Of a DNA stretch of 64,000 nucleotides, positions 49,481 to 58,894 are shown piece after piece (position 1 is the first letter of the stretch; each line of letters begins with the position of its first letter). Location: contig NZ_JABACI010000006.1 of NCBI RefSeq assembly GCF_012524205.1, forward strand, positions 186,001 to 250,000. Direction: 5' to 3'. The position numbers and the translations under genes were made by a program. Under the pieces are notes generated by a model that was given only the letters and a program-made list of their open reading frames with translations, did no database searches and had not been told where the DNA came from. Origin of the DNA: Microbacterium salsuginis (lineage in GTDB: Bacteria; Actinomycetota; Actinomycetes; Actinomycetales; Microbacteriaceae).

Positions 49481-50344
49481 TCAGCGCCGGGGGTCGTCGC
49501 GGCCGGGCTTGCTCGGGCCGTCCCCGCGACGGCGCAGGTAGCGCTCGAACTCCTGGGCGATCGCATCGCCCGACGCCTCGGGGGAGTCCCACGTGTCGCG
49601 CGTGCGCTCGAGCTGGCGGATGTACTCCGTCATCTCTTCGTCATCGGCCGCGGCGGCGTCGATCGAGGCCTCCCACGCGGCCGCCTCGGTCGCCAGCTCC
49701 CCGCGGGGGACAGGGGCGCCGGTGATGTCCTCGAGCTTGTCGAGCAGGGCCAGCGTCGCCTTGGGCGACGGCGTGTGGCCAGCGACATAGTGCGGCACGC
49801 TCGCCCACAGGCTCGCCGACGGGATCCCCGCGGCGTCCGCCGCGTGTCCGAGGACGCTGAGAATGCCGACGGGGCCCTCGTAGGTGCTGCGCTCGAGGTC
49901 GAGTGCCGTTCGCAGCGCCTCGTTGTCGCTGCCCCCGAACACCGAGATCGGGCGGGTGTGCGGCACGTCCGACATCATGGAGCCGATCGCCACGAACCCG
50001 GTGATGTCCTCGCGCAGCGCGACATCGATGAACTCCGACGCGAACGCCTGCCATGCGCGTGCCGGCTCGACGCCTGTCAGCAGCCACAGCTGGGTCCCGC
50101 GGGTGGCGCGCACCGGCTTGAGCAGGGTGGCCTCCGGCCACTGCAGCGTGCGCTTGCCCTCACCGTCGGCGACGACCTGCGGCCGCGTGTACTGGTAGTC
50201 GAAGTACAGCTCCGGGTCGACGGAGAACACCGGCTCGTACGCGCCGCCTTCACGCAGGCGCGTCATAGCGGACGACGCGGCTTCACCCGCGTCGTTCCAC
50301 CCGTCGAATCCGGCGACGAGCACACGGCGACCCAGTCCGTCCAC
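49481..50344 (-). CDS. PAC2 family protein (proteasome assembly chaperone-like)
   Basis: 287 residues. VLVAGFDGWNDAGEAASSAM opens the domain, followed by YTRPQVVADGEGKRTLQWPEA and SVPHYVAGHTPSPKATLALL, typical of the actinobacterial PAC2 family (M. tuberculosis Rv2125). Its role in bacteria is unclear. The GTG start has GGAGG 6 bases upstream. The C-terminal 30 residues are charged and Arg-rich. No proteasome genes are in the window. Confidence 0.88.
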   Translation of the reverse strand: MDGLGRRVLVAGFDGWNDAGEAASSAMTRLREGGAYEPVFSVDPELYFDYQYTRPQVVADGEGKRTLQWPEATLLKPVRATRGTQLWLLTGVEPARAWQAFASEFIDVALREDITGFVAIGSMMSDVPHTRPISVFGGSDNEALRTALDLERSTYEGPVGILSVLGHAADAAGIPSASLWASVPHYVAGHTPSPKATLALLDKLEDITGAPVPRGELATEAAAWEASIDAAAADDEEMTEYIRQLERTRDTWDSPEASGDAIAQEFERYLRRRGDGPSKPGRDDPRR

Positions 50345-50402
50345 GAGACCTCCTCCACCCGCCCAGCGGGTTCCCTCCAGAATAGGCCCGGCCGCCCCCG
50401 GG

Positions 50403-50408
50403 TAGGCT
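50403..50408 (+). promoter_or_regulatory. -10 box TAGGCT of the HAD gene (leaderless)
   Basis: TAGGCT ends 6 bases before GTG 50415. Confidence 0.5.
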
Positions 50409-50414
50409 TGGACG

Positions 50415-51107
50415 GTGAATGCGCCGCGCCTCGCCGCTGTCCTGTGGGACATGGATGGAACCCTCGTCGACACCGAGCCGTACTGGATGGCGGCCGAGAC
50501 GCCGCTGGTGGAGAGCTTCGGAGGCACCTGGTCCCACGAGCAGGCGCTGGCGCTGGTGGGACTCGGCCTCGAGGACTCCGCGCGGATCTTCCAGGAGGCC
50601 GGCGTCCGCATGAGCGTCGACGCCATCATCGATCACCTGACCGACGAGGTCATGCGCCAGCTCGCGGTCACAGGCGTGCCGTTCCGGCCGGGCGCGCGCG
50701 AGCTGCTGGCCGACCTGCGGGAGGCGGGCATCAAGACCGGCCTGGTGACGATGTCGATGCGCCGGATGGCCACGACGGTGGTGGACCTCATCGACTTCGC
50801 CGCGTTCGACGCGATCGTCGCCGGAGACGATGCGACTCGTCCGAAGCCCTTCCCTGATCCCTATCTCCAGGCCTGCGAGGCCCTCGGCGTCGATCCTGCC
50901 GAGACGGTCGCCATCGAGGACTCGCCCAACGGCCTGCGCTCCGCGGTCGCGTCCGGGGCAGCGGTCATCGGTGTCCCGCTCATGCTGTCGCTCGAAGGCG
51001 CCGGTGCGCACGCCGTGTGGCCGACCCTCGACGGACGGACGGCGGACGACCTCGCCGCCTTCCACACCGCCCATCACGCCGGCCTCGCCGCGGAGGCGGC
51101 ACGATGA
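50415..51107 (+). CDS. HAD family hydrolase (beta-phosphoglucomutase-like phosphatase)
   Basis: 230 residues. Motif I DMDGTLVDTE, a four-helix cap, motif II VTMSM, motif III Lys in DATRPKPFPDPY, and motif IV EDSPNGLRSAVASG. Hydrolyses phosphate from a small molecule. Ends with an ATGA overlap with trmI, so the two are co-translated, as in other Actinobacteria near trmI. Confidence 0.9.
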   Translation: MNAPRLAAVLWDMDGTLVDTEPYWMAAETPLVESFGGTWSHEQALALVGLGLEDSARIFQEAGVRMSVDAIIDHLTDEVMRQLAVTGVPFRPGARELLADLREAGIKTGLVTMSMRRMATTVVDLIDFAAFDAIVAGDDATRPKPFPDPYLQACEALGVDPAETVAIEDSPNGLRSAVASGAAVIGVPLMLSLEGAGAHAVWPTLDGRTADDLAAFHTAHHAGLAAEAAR

Positions 51108-52153
51108 CCGCGCGCATGAGCGGTCCGTTCCGGTTCGGCGACCGGGTCCAGCTCACGGGCCCGAAGGCGCGTCTGCACACCATCACGCTGCGCGAAGGGG
51201 GCGAGCTGCACACACATCATGGGGTGCTGCGGCACGGCGATCTGGTGGGCCTGCCCGACGGGTCGGTGGTCGCCAACAGCAGCGGGCGCGAGTACCTCGC
51301 GCTGCGCCCGCTGCTGCGGGACTTCGTGATGTCGATGCCGCGCGGCGCGGCGATCGTGTACCCGAAGGACGCGGCGCAGATCCTCGCCCAGGCCGACGTC
51401 TTCCCCGGTGCGACCGTTGTCGAGGCCGGCGTGGGCTCGGGTGCGCTGTCGCTGTGGCTGCTGCGCGCCGTCGGAGCGGAGGGGCGGCTGGTCTCGTTCG
51501 AGCGACGCGAGGACTTCGCCGCAGTCGCCCGCGCGAACGTCGAGACGTTCGTGGGCGACGTGCCCGCGAACTGGGAGGTCGTGGTCGGCGACCTCGCGGA
51601 GGACCTGGCGCATGCGGTGCCCGCGGCATCCGTCGACCGCGTGGTGCTCGACATGCTGGCGCCGTGGGAGTGCATCGACGCGGTGGCCGATGCGCTGACC
51701 CCCGGCGGCGTCGTCGTCTGCTACGTCGCCACCGCCACTCAGCTGAGCCGGGTCGCCGAGTACATCCGTGGCACCGGCCTGTTCACCGAGCCGGACGCGA
51801 ACGAGACGATGGTGCGCGGCTGGCATGTGGAGGGACTCGCGGTACGGCCGGACCACCGCATGGTCGCCCATACCGGCTTCCTCGTGTGGGCACGGCGTCT
51901 CGCCCCGGGAGCGGTGCCGCCTGAGGTCAAGCGACGCGCGTCGAAGACGAGCTTCAGCGACGAGGACGTCGAACTGTGGACGCCGGGCGCCGTCGGCGAC
52001 CGGCAGATCACCGACAAGAACCTCCGCAAGCGCGTGCGTGAGGCCGAGCGCGCCGCAGAGGGCGCCCGCCAGGCCGCCGAGACCGTCGAGGACGGCCCTG
52101 CTGTGCCGGGATCGGAAGCCCCCGCTTCGCGACCGTCTTCGGACTCCGCCTAA
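51104..52153 (+). CDS. trmI: tRNA (adenine-58-N1)-methyltransferase TrmI
   Basis: 349 residues. SAM motif GVGSGALSLWLLRAVG with ERREDFAAVARANVETF, catalytic DMLAPWECIDAV, and an N-terminal beta domain (FRFGDRVQLTGPKARLHTITL). The C-terminal 60 residues are charged. It makes m1A58 in tRNA. M. tuberculosis Rv2118c is the relative; there the proteasome/pup genes follow, but here the FKBP gene does. Confidence 0.93.
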   Translation: MTARMSGPFRFGDRVQLTGPKARLHTITLREGGELHTHHGVLRHGDLVGLPDGSVVANSSGREYLALRPLLRDFVMSMPRGAAIVYPKDAAQILAQADVFPGATVVEAGVGSGALSLWLLRAVGAEGRLVSFERREDFAAVARANVETFVGDVPANWEVVVGDLAEDLAHAVPAASVDRVVLDMLAPWECIDAVADALTPGGVVVCYVATATQLSRVAEYIRGTGLFTEPDANETMVRGWHVEGLAVRPDHRMVAHTGFLVWARRLAPGAVPPEVKRRASKTSFSDEDVELWTPGAVGDRQITDKNLRKRVREAERAAEGARQAAETVEDGPAVPGSEAPASRPSSDSA

Positions 52154-52156
52154 ACT
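52151..52156 (+). promoter_or_regulatory. -10 box TAAACT sharing bases with the trmI stop codon
   Basis: The TAA stop of trmI (52151-52153) is the first half of TAAACT, 6 bases before the GTG start of the FKBP gene. Confidence 0.5.
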
Positions 52157-52162
52157 GTTCCG

Positions 52163-53125
52163 GTGCGCTCCTACCCCGCTGCCCTCGCCGTCCTGGGCCT
52201 GGTGACCGTCGGCCTGGCCGGCTGCTCCCTGCCGAACTCCGCCGACTGCTCCCGCTCCGCGGTCTCCGACGCGGACGTGATGGACCTCATCGAGGTGACA
52301 GGCGAGGCGGATGCCGAGCCCGAGGTGGACGTCTTCACGCCGCTGCGCGCACCGCATCTCGCTTTCGAAGACGTCGAGACAGGTGAGGGTACGGCGATCA
52401 CGGCTTCGGACCAGCTCGTCGTCGTGGACGTCGCGCTGTTCAGCGGCGAGACCGGTGAACCGCTGGTGGCGACGCCGTACGACGGCGACCTCTCGCGCGT
52501 GTACCCCGTGTCGCAGTGGACGCAGAACTTCCCCGGCTTCGACGAGGCCCTGCAGTGCGCGACCGAGGGCTCGCGCGTCGCGATCGCCCTCGCGCCCGGC
52601 GATATCGAAGCGGAGTCGGCCGCGAGCCTCGGCCTGGCCGAGGACGACTCGGCAGTCGCGGTCGTCGACGTGCGCAAGGTGTACCTGCGCGCCGCGGACG
52701 GCGCGAACCAGTTCAACAGCGGCACCGGCATGCCGACGGTCGTGCGCGCTCCCGACGGCCACCCGGGCCTCATCATCCCCGACGGCGCGCCGCCGGCCGA
52801 GCTCGCGATCCAGACGATCAAGAAGGGCGACGGCCCCGAGGTCACCGGTGACGAGCCGGTGCGCGTGCACTACACCGGCGTGGTGTGGGGCGAGGACGAG
52901 CCCTTCGACTCGTCGTGGGAGTCACAGCCCGCGTCGATGACCCTGGATGGCGTGGTTCCCGGCTTCGCACAGGCGCTCGAAGGGCAGACCGTGGGCTCCC
53001 AGGTGCTCGTCGTCATCCCGCCGGAGCTCGGGTACGGCGACCAGGAGCAGGGGGCCATTCCGGCGAACTCCACCCTGGTGTTCGTGATCGACATCCTGGG
53101 TCTGGACGCCGCGCCGCAATCGTAG
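52163..53125 (+). CDS. FKBP-type peptidyl-prolyl isomerase lipoprotein
   Basis: 320 residues. A signal peptide ends in the lipobox VGLAGCS. The first half is a degenerate FKBP-like domain; the second has an intact FKBP_C core: EPVRVHYTGVVWGEDEPFDSSW, PGFAQALEGQTVGSQVLVVI and AIPANSTLVFVIDILG. It folds exported proteins at the cell surface. In several Micrococcales an FKBP gene sits between pup/pafA genes and pafB; here it directly follows trmI. Confidence 0.92.
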   Translation: MRSYPAALAVLGLVTVGLAGCSLPNSADCSRSAVSDADVMDLIEVTGEADAEPEVDVFTPLRAPHLAFEDVETGEGTAITASDQLVVVDVALFSGETGEPLVATPYDGDLSRVYPVSQWTQNFPGFDEALQCATEGSRVAIALAPGDIEAESAASLGLAEDDSAVAVVDVRKVYLRAADGANQFNSGTGMPTVVRAPDGHPGLIIPDGAPPAELAIQTIKKGDGPEVTGDEPVRVHYTGVVWGEDEPFDSSWESQPASMTLDGVVPGFAQALEGQTVGSQVLVVIPPELGYGDQEQGAIPANSTLVFVIDILGLDAAPQS

Positions 53126-53158
53126 GCGCCACGCCGCGTGAGCACCGCTCGTGCGACC

Positions 53159-53164
53159 TAAGAT
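53159..53164 (+). promoter_or_regulatory. -10 box TAAGAT of pafB (leaderless)
   Basis: TAAGAT ends 6 bases before GTG 53171. Confidence 0.5.
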
Positions 53165-53170
53165 AGGCGA

Positions 53171-54184
53171 GTGCCTGCCACCGCTCCCGCGAAGATCCCG
53201 CCCGAAGAGCGGCTCGTCAACCTCGTGGTCGCGCTCATCGCGACCGATCAGGGTCTGACGAAGGACACGATCCTGTCCTCCGTCGCCGGGTATCGCGAGC
53301 AGAGTGATGCCGGAGCGTCCAAGGACGCGCTCGAGAAGATGTTCGAGCGTGACAAGGAGAGCCTGCGCGGTCTGGGTGTGCCGATCGAGACGATCGGCGA
53401 CTGGGCGGACCCCGATGATCTGCGCGAGGCGCGCTATCGGATTCCGACGGCAGAGTACGAGCTGCCCGAGGACATCGAGTTCACGGCGGCAGAGCTGGCG
53501 CTGCTGAACCTCGCCGGCGGAGTCTGGAGCGAGAGCTCCATGTCGGACGACGCGCGCAGCGGGCTGCGCAAGATCCGGGCGCTCGGCGATCTCGTCGACG
53601 AGCCGATCATCGGCTTCTCGCCCCGCCTGAGCCTGCACGACCCCTCCTTCCCGGCACTCCAGCAGGCCATCGAGCAGAGCCGGGTCGTCACCTTCCCCTA
53701 CCTGAAGCCGGGTGAGGAGGCGCCGCGCGTCCGGCGCGTGCAGCCGCTCGCGCTCGTCGAGTACGAGGGTCGCTGGCACGTGTTCGGCATCGACCTGGAC
53801 GTCGCCGCGGACCGGACGTTCCTGCTCTCGCGGATCGTGGGATCGGTGACGATCACGCGCGAGTCCTTCGACGCGGCGCTGCGCGACGGCGCAGGGGAGC
53901 GCGCCCTGGCCGGCCTCGAAGAAGTCGCGGCCCGGCACAGCGCGCTCCTCGAGGTGAACCCCGGTACCGAGGCCGCATTGCGGCTGGCCCGGCGGGCCAA
54001 GCCTGCCGAGCAGGGAATCCGCGTGCCGTACGTCGACGGCCACATCTTCGCCGACGAACTGGCCTCGTATGGTCCCGAAGTGCGTGTCGTCGAACCTCTT
54101 GACCTGCGCGACCGGGTGATCGACCGACTCGCCGCCACGCGGGACCTGCACCGCGAGTCCTCGGATCCCGGGAGTGCGCCATGA
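53171..54184 (+). CDS. pafB: WYL domain transcriptional regulator PafB
   Basis: 337 residues. N-terminal winged helix (PEERLVNLVVALIATDQGLT), middle WYL domain with RVRRVQPLALVEYEGRWHVFGID, and a C-terminal WCX-like domain. With PafC it activates DNA-damage genes in mycobacteria independently of RecA/LexA. Overlaps pafC by 4 bases. Confidence 0.92.
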   Translation: MPATAPAKIPPEERLVNLVVALIATDQGLTKDTILSSVAGYREQSDAGASKDALEKMFERDKESLRGLGVPIETIGDWADPDDLREARYRIPTAEYELPEDIEFTAAELALLNLAGGVWSESSMSDDARSGLRKIRALGDLVDEPIIGFSPRLSLHDPSFPALQQAIEQSRVVTFPYLKPGEEAPRVRRVQPLALVEYEGRWHVFGIDLDVAADRTFLLSRIVGSVTITRESFDAALRDGAGERALAGLEEVAARHSALLEVNPGTEAALRLARRAKPAEQGIRVPYVDGHIFADELASYGPEVRVVEPLDLRDRVIDRLAATRDLHRESSDPGSAP

Positions 54185-55158
54185 CCGCGCGCAAGCCGCT
54201 CGTGGCGACCGACCGCGCGGCGCTCATGCTCCAGCTCGTGCCGTATCTGATCGGCAAGGGCGAGGTCTCGCTCGCCGAGGCCGCAGACGAGTTCGACGTG
54301 TCGACCGATCAGATGCGCGCGATGGTCGAGAAGCTGACGGTGATCGGCCTCCCCGGCGAACAGGGGTACTGGCAGATGGCCAACGATCTGTTCGACATCG
54401 ACTGGGATCTGCTCGACGAGCGCGATCTCATCGTCATCACCAATTCGGTGGCCCTCGAGCGGGCCCCCAAGCTCACCGCACGCGAGGCCGCGGCACTGCT
54501 CGCGGGCCTGCAGCTTGCTCGCTCGATCCCCGGGGTCGGTGACACCGAGCTGTACGCGGGGCTGCTGGCCAAGCTGGCGCGCGGCGCCTCGGGGACGCCG
54601 GCCGAGGTGATCGTCGCGCCGGAGCCGGTCGACGCCGCGCGCGATCGGGTCGCCACGGCCGTTCGGCGCGGCGTGGCGGTGTCGTTCACTTATAAGGCCC
54701 CGGATGCCGCGCCCACCACGCGCACCGTGGACCCCGTCAAAGTGCACATCGCCGGAGACCAGTGGTACCTCCAGGGGTGGTGCCACCTGCGCGAGGCGAT
54801 GCGCACCTTCCACCTCGACCGCGTCAGCGATCTCGAGCTCACCGACATCCCCATCACCCACACCGGCGACCCGGGATCCGGGTGGTTCCAGTCGGGTGAG
54901 GGAGACGTCGTCGCGCGGGTGCGGTTCTCACAGGCGGTCGCGCCGCTTCTGGGCGACTACCTCGACCGTGCCACGATCGAGACGGTCGACGGCAACGGCC
55001 CGGATGCCACGATCGTCGCGACCATGAGGGTCGCCGACGAGCTGAGCCTGCGTCGTCTGGCCGCCCGCCGCGGCGGTGTCTTCGAGGTGCTCGAGCCGGC
55101 GGCTGCCCGCCGCGCCGTGGCCGACTGGGCAGAGGCGGGACTCGCGCAGTATCGCTGA
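54181..55158 (+). CDS. pafC: WYL domain transcriptional regulator PafC
   Basis: 325 residues. N-terminal winged helix (YLIGKGEVSLAEAADEFDVST), WYL domain with RTVDPVKVHIAGDQWYLQGW and a C-terminal domain. Partner of PafB in the heterodimer. The usual downstream pair tatA-tatC follows after 71 bases. Confidence 0.92.
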   Translation: MTARKPLVATDRAALMLQLVPYLIGKGEVSLAEAADEFDVSTDQMRAMVEKLTVIGLPGEQGYWQMANDLFDIDWDLLDERDLIVITNSVALERAPKLTAREAAALLAGLQLARSIPGVGDTELYAGLLAKLARGASGTPAEVIVAPEPVDAARDRVATAVRRGVAVSFTYKAPDAAPTTRTVDPVKVHIAGDQWYLQGWCHLREAMRTFHLDRVSDLELTDIPITHTGDPGSGWFQSGEGDVVARVRFSQAVAPLLGDYLDRATIETVDGNGPDATIVATMRVADELSLRRLAARRGGVFEVLEPAAARRAVADWAEAGLAQYR

Positions 55159-55185
55159 TCGGTCGTCAGGGAGGCACTACGTGGT

Positions 55186-55191
55186 TAGAAT
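55186..55191 (+). promoter_or_regulatory. -10 box TAGAAT of tatA
   Basis: TAGAAT about 39 bases before ATG 55230. A Shine-Dalgarno GGAG lies 7 bases before that ATG. Confidence 0.45.
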
Positions 55192-55229
55192 TGGGGCGAT
55201 CCCCGCTGACGCGAACAACGGAGCAACTC

Positions 55230-55472
55230 ATGTTGGGCAACTTCCAAGGCTGGCACCTCCTGATCGTGCTCCTGGTCATCCTGCTGCTGTTCGGCGCGGC
55301 GAAGCTCCCTGCGCTGGCGAAGAGCATGGGGCAGTCGGCCCGCGTGTTCAAGGGTGAGATGAAGGCCATGAAGGAGGAGGACAAGCCCGCCGACGCGGCA
55401 TCCTCCACCACGGTCGAGTCCACGTCCGCTTCCGCGCCCCGCACCGACAGCGCCTCTGATCACAAGCCCTAG
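55230..55472 (+). CDS. tatA: Twin-arginine translocase subunit TatA
   Basis: 80 residues. One N-terminal membrane helix (WHLLIVLLVILLLFGAAKLP) and an amphipathic helix (ALAKSMGQSARVFKGEMK), then an acidic/Ser-rich tail. Forms the protein-conducting part of the Tat system. The phospholipase C at 27987-29807 carries a clear Tat signal and is a likely substrate. Confidence 0.95.
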   Translation: MLGNFQGWHLLIVLLVILLLFGAAKLPALAKSMGQSARVFKGEMKAMKEEDKPADAASSTTVESTSASAPRTDSASDHKP

Positions 55473-55476
55473 CGGC

Positions 55477-56301
55477 ATGGTGGCAACAGCCGGTTCCGTG
55501 CCCATGGACGGGCCGGAGGCGCCGAAGCGCGACAAGCGCATGTCGCTCGGCCAGCACCTGGTGGAGCTGCGCAAGCGCCTCATGATCGCGGCCCTCGCGC
55601 TGGTCGTGGGCATGGTGGTGGCGTTCATCATCACCGATCCGATCATCGCCTGGATCACTCAGCCGATCGAGGACATCGCGGCCCGGCGCGGCGACGATGA
55701 CCTCACGGCCCTGACCTTCGGCACGGTCACGTCCGCGTTCGACCTCCGGATGCGGATCGCATTCTCCATCGGCATCTTCCTCTCTGCCCCCGTGTGGCTG
55801 TGGCAGATCTGGGCGTTCATCATGCCGGGTCTCACCCGCAAGGAGATCCGCTACACGATCGGCTTCGTCGCGGCAGCGGTTCCCTTGTTCTTCGGCGGGT
55901 GCTACCTCGGTGTGGTGGTGGTGCCGCACGTGATCGAGCTGATGTGGCAGTTCACGCCCGAAGGGGCAGCAAACCTGTACCAGGCTGCCGAGTACTACGA
56001 CTTCGTGTTCAAGCTGATGATCGTGATCGGCATCTCGTTCGTGCTCCCGGTGTTCCTGGTGGCTCTCAACGTCGCCGGCGTCATGTCGGGCAAGGCCATC
56101 CTCAAAGGCTGGCGCGTGGCCATCCTCATCGCCACCGTCTTCGCCGCGCTGGCCACGCCCGCGGCCGATGTGGTCAGCATGCTGATGCTCGCCGGCATCC
56201 TCACCGTCCTGTTCTTCGCGGCGGCAGGTCTGTCGATGCTCTTCGACAGGCGCAAGGCCAAACGAAACATGGCGTTCCTGCCGCCTGAGGCGAGCGCATG
56301 A
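55477..56301 (+). CDS. tatC: Twin-arginine translocase subunit TatC
   Basis: 274 residues, six helices. Signatures: SLGQHLVELRKRL at the N-terminus, GIFLSAPVWLWQIWAFIMPG, KEIRYTIGF, and FGISFVLPVFL-like helices followed by LATPAADVVSM. It recognises Tat signal peptides. ATGA overlap with helY follows. Confidence 0.95.
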   Translation: MVATAGSVPMDGPEAPKRDKRMSLGQHLVELRKRLMIAALALVVGMVVAFIITDPIIAWITQPIEDIAARRGDDDLTALTFGTVTSAFDLRMRIAFSIGIFLSAPVWLWQIWAFIMPGLTRKEIRYTIGFVAAAVPLFFGGCYLGVVVVPHVIELMWQFTPEGAANLYQAAEYYDFVFKLMIVIGISFVLPVFLVALNVAGVMSGKAILKGWRVAILIATVFAALATPAADVVSMLMLAGILTVLFFAAAGLSMLFDRRKAKRNMAFLPPEASA

Positions 56302-58835
56302 CCGAGCCCGGTCCGGCAGAGCGGTACTCGCGAGCGCGCGACGCCGCGCAGCTGGACCGGAGCCATCCGATCACCGCGGCGTTCGCGGCATCCCAGCGCT
56401 TCACTCTCGACCCGTTCCAGATCGCGGGATGCCAGGCGCTCGAGGAGGGGCGGAGTGTCCTGGTCGCCGCGCCGACCGGCGCCGGCAAGACCATCGTCGG
56501 CGAATTCGCCGTCCATCTCGCGATGCGCGAGCCGATGGTCGGCGGCTACGGAGACAAAGCGTTCTACACGACGCCGATGAAGGCGCTGTCGAACCAGAAG
56601 TTCCGAGAACTGCAGGATGTGTACGGTCCCGACGAGGTCGGGCTGCTGACCGGCGACACCAACATCAACGGCAACGCCCGGGTCGTCGTGATGACGACCG
56701 AGGTGCTTCGCAACATGCTGTACGCCGACTCGCCCGCGCTGCGCGGACTGCGGTACGTGATCATGGATGAGGTGCATTACCTCGCCGACCGGTTCCGCGG
56801 TGCCGTATGGGAGGAGGTCATCATCCACCTCGCGCCCAGCGTACGTCTGGTGTCACTGTCGGCGACGGTGTCCAATGCCGAGGAATTCGGCGACTGGCTC
56901 GACACCGTCCGCGGCGCCGGTGCAGATGGCGGCGAACCCGCGGTAGAGGTGATCGTGTCGGAGACACGTCCGGTGCCGCTCGAGCAGCACGTGCTCGTGC
57001 GCGGCGATCTGCTGCCGCTGTTCGACGACCGCGCGGGGGTCGCGACCGCACAGGTGAACCAGGAACTGATGCGGATCCGCTCGTTCAAGGGGTCGAACTT
57101 CGACAACAACCGTCGTGTGCAGGCTGCGAACAGTGCGCGTCACGCCGGGTATGAGGCATCCCGTCGCCGTCCGAACCGCGGGATGAAGCGGCCCGTGCGC
57201 TCCGCGAACGTCCAGCGCGTGGAACGCCTCGACCGTCCTGACGTGGTCGAACTGCTCTCTCGTGCCAACCTGCTGCCGGCCATCTTCTTCATCTTCAGCC
57301 GAGCCGGGTGCGACGGCGCGGTGCAGCAGGTGCGCCGCGCGGGCGTGCGCCTGACGTCGCAGGACGAGCGCCGCGAGATCCGCGCCATCGTCGAAGAGCG
57401 CACCCGCAACCTGCTCGAGGAGGATCTGGCCGTCCTCGGCTACTGGCAGTGGCTCGACAATCTCGAGCGCGGTGTGGCGTCGCATCACGCCGGCCTGCTT
57501 CCGGCCTTCAAGGAGGTCGTCGAAGAGCTCTTCCAGCGAAAGCTCGTCAAGGCGGTGTTCGCGACCGAGACCCTCGCGCTGGGCATCAACATGCCCGCGC
57601 GAACCGTGGTGCTCGAGAAGCTCGAGAAGTTCAACGGCGAGGCGCGGGTCGCGATCACGTCAGGGGAGTACACCCAGCTCACCGGACGGGCCGGGCGTCG
57701 TGGCATCGACGTCGAGGGTCATGCTGTCATCCAATGGACGGAGGGGCTGGATCCCCAGGCGGTCGCGGCGCTGGCGTCGCGGCGCACCTACCCGCTCAAC
57801 TCGAGCTTCCGTCCGACGTACAACATGGCGGTCAACCTGATCGACCAGTTCGGCCGGCCACGCGCGCGCGAGATCCTGGAATCGTCGTTCGCGCAGTTCC
57901 AGGCCGACCGGTCGGTGGTCGGCCTCGCGCGCGAGGTGCGTGAGCAGGAGGAGTCTCTCGCCGGCTACCAGAAGGCGATGACCTGCGACCGCGGCGACTT
58001 CGCCGAGTACGCGGGGATCCGGCGGGAGCTCAGCGATCTCGAGAAGCTCAATCGCAAGGACGCGAACGCCTCGCGTCGCACCCGGGATGAGCGCCAGCGC
58101 CAGATCGCCAGCCTGCGCAAGCGGATGCTGCGCCATGCGTGCCACCAGTGCCCTGACCGCGAGAAGCACGCGCGATGGGGGGAGCGGTACTTCACGCTCA
58201 AGCGCAAGATCGGCAAGCTCCGTCAGCAGATCGAGATGCGCACCGGCACGGTCGCGCGGATCTTCGACCGCGTGGTGGACGTCCTCACCGAGCTCGACTA
58301 CGTGCGTGTGGCCGACGACGAGACGCACACGTTGACGGATGCCGGACGCACCATGCGCCGCATCTATGGCGAACGCGATCTGCTCGTGGCCGAGTCGCTG
58401 CGACGCGGACTCTGGCGGGACCTGGATGCCCCGGCCCTGGCCGCCTTGGCATGCTCGCTCGTGTTCGAACCTCGCCGCGACGACGCCGGCCCGGGGGAGC
58501 GCGGCCTGCCGCGCGGCCCGTTCCGTCCGGCATTCACCGCGACGCTCGACCTGTGGCAGTCGCTGGACGATCTGGAACGCGACCATCGGCTGCCGGGGTC
58601 CGAGGCGCCGTCTGCCAGCCTCGCGCCGGCGATGCACACGTGGGCGCGCGGCGGCACGCTGGACGCCGTGCTGAGCGAGGCAGACATGGCGGCCGGCGAC
58701 TTCGTTCGCTGGGCGAAGCAGACGATCGACCTGCTCGACCAGCTCTCACTGGTGGCGGACCAGCCCGTCGCCTCGACCGCCCGTAAGGCCCTCGACGCGG
58801 TGCGTCGCGGCATCGTGGCGTATTCGGGGGTCTGA
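56298..58835 (+). CDS. helY: Ski2/Mtr4-like DEAD/DEAH RNA helicase HelY
   Basis: 845 residues. Motif I AAPTGAGKTIVGEFA, motif II MDEVHY, motif III SLSATVSNAEEFGDW, and motif VI QLTGRAGRRGIDVEGH. The C-terminal 400 residues include a DSHCT-type region. Actinobacterial HelY is downstream of tatC and is probably an RNA helicase in RNA decay. Confidence 0.92.
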   Translation: MTEPGPAERYSRARDAAQLDRSHPITAAFAASQRFTLDPFQIAGCQALEEGRSVLVAAPTGAGKTIVGEFAVHLAMREPMVGGYGDKAFYTTPMKALSNQKFRELQDVYGPDEVGLLTGDTNINGNARVVVMTTEVLRNMLYADSPALRGLRYVIMDEVHYLADRFRGAVWEEVIIHLAPSVRLVSLSATVSNAEEFGDWLDTVRGAGADGGEPAVEVIVSETRPVPLEQHVLVRGDLLPLFDDRAGVATAQVNQELMRIRSFKGSNFDNNRRVQAANSARHAGYEASRRRPNRGMKRPVRSANVQRVERLDRPDVVELLSRANLLPAIFFIFSRAGCDGAVQQVRRAGVRLTSQDERREIRAIVEERTRNLLEEDLAVLGYWQWLDNLERGVASHHAGLLPAFKEVVEELFQRKLVKAVFATETLALGINMPARTVVLEKLEKFNGEARVAITSGEYTQLTGRAGRRGIDVEGHAVIQWTEGLDPQAVAALASRRTYPLNSSFRPTYNMAVNLIDQFGRPRAREILESSFAQFQADRSVVGLAREVREQEESLAGYQKAMTCDRGDFAEYAGIRRELSDLEKLNRKDANASRRTRDERQRQIASLRKRMLRHACHQCPDREKHARWGERYFTLKRKIGKLRQQIEMRTGTVARIFDRVVDVLTELDYVRVADDETHTLTDAGRTMRRIYGERDLLVAESLRRGLWRDLDAPALAALACSLVFEPRRDDAGPGERGLPRGPFRPAFTATLDLWQSLDDLERDHRLPGSEAPSASLAPAMHTWARGGTLDAVLSEADMAAGDFVRWAKQTIDLLDQLSLVADQPVASTARKALDAVRRGIVAYSGV

Positions 58836-58881
58836 GCCGCCCGAGGTGCTGCCGCGCGCAGAACAGGCGTCTGTGCTCGCT

Positions 58882-58887
58882 TAGGGT
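58882..58887 (+). promoter_or_regulatory. -10 box TAGGGT of lnt (leaderless)
   Basis: TAGGGT ends 7 bases before GTG 58895 and decides that start over GTG 58886, which overlaps it. Confidence 0.5.
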
Positions 58888-58894
58888 GGACTCC

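Noticed and set aside
58886..58894. GTG 58886 as lnt start
   Set aside because: It overlaps the TAGGGT -10 box; GTG 58895 has the expected 7-base spacing.
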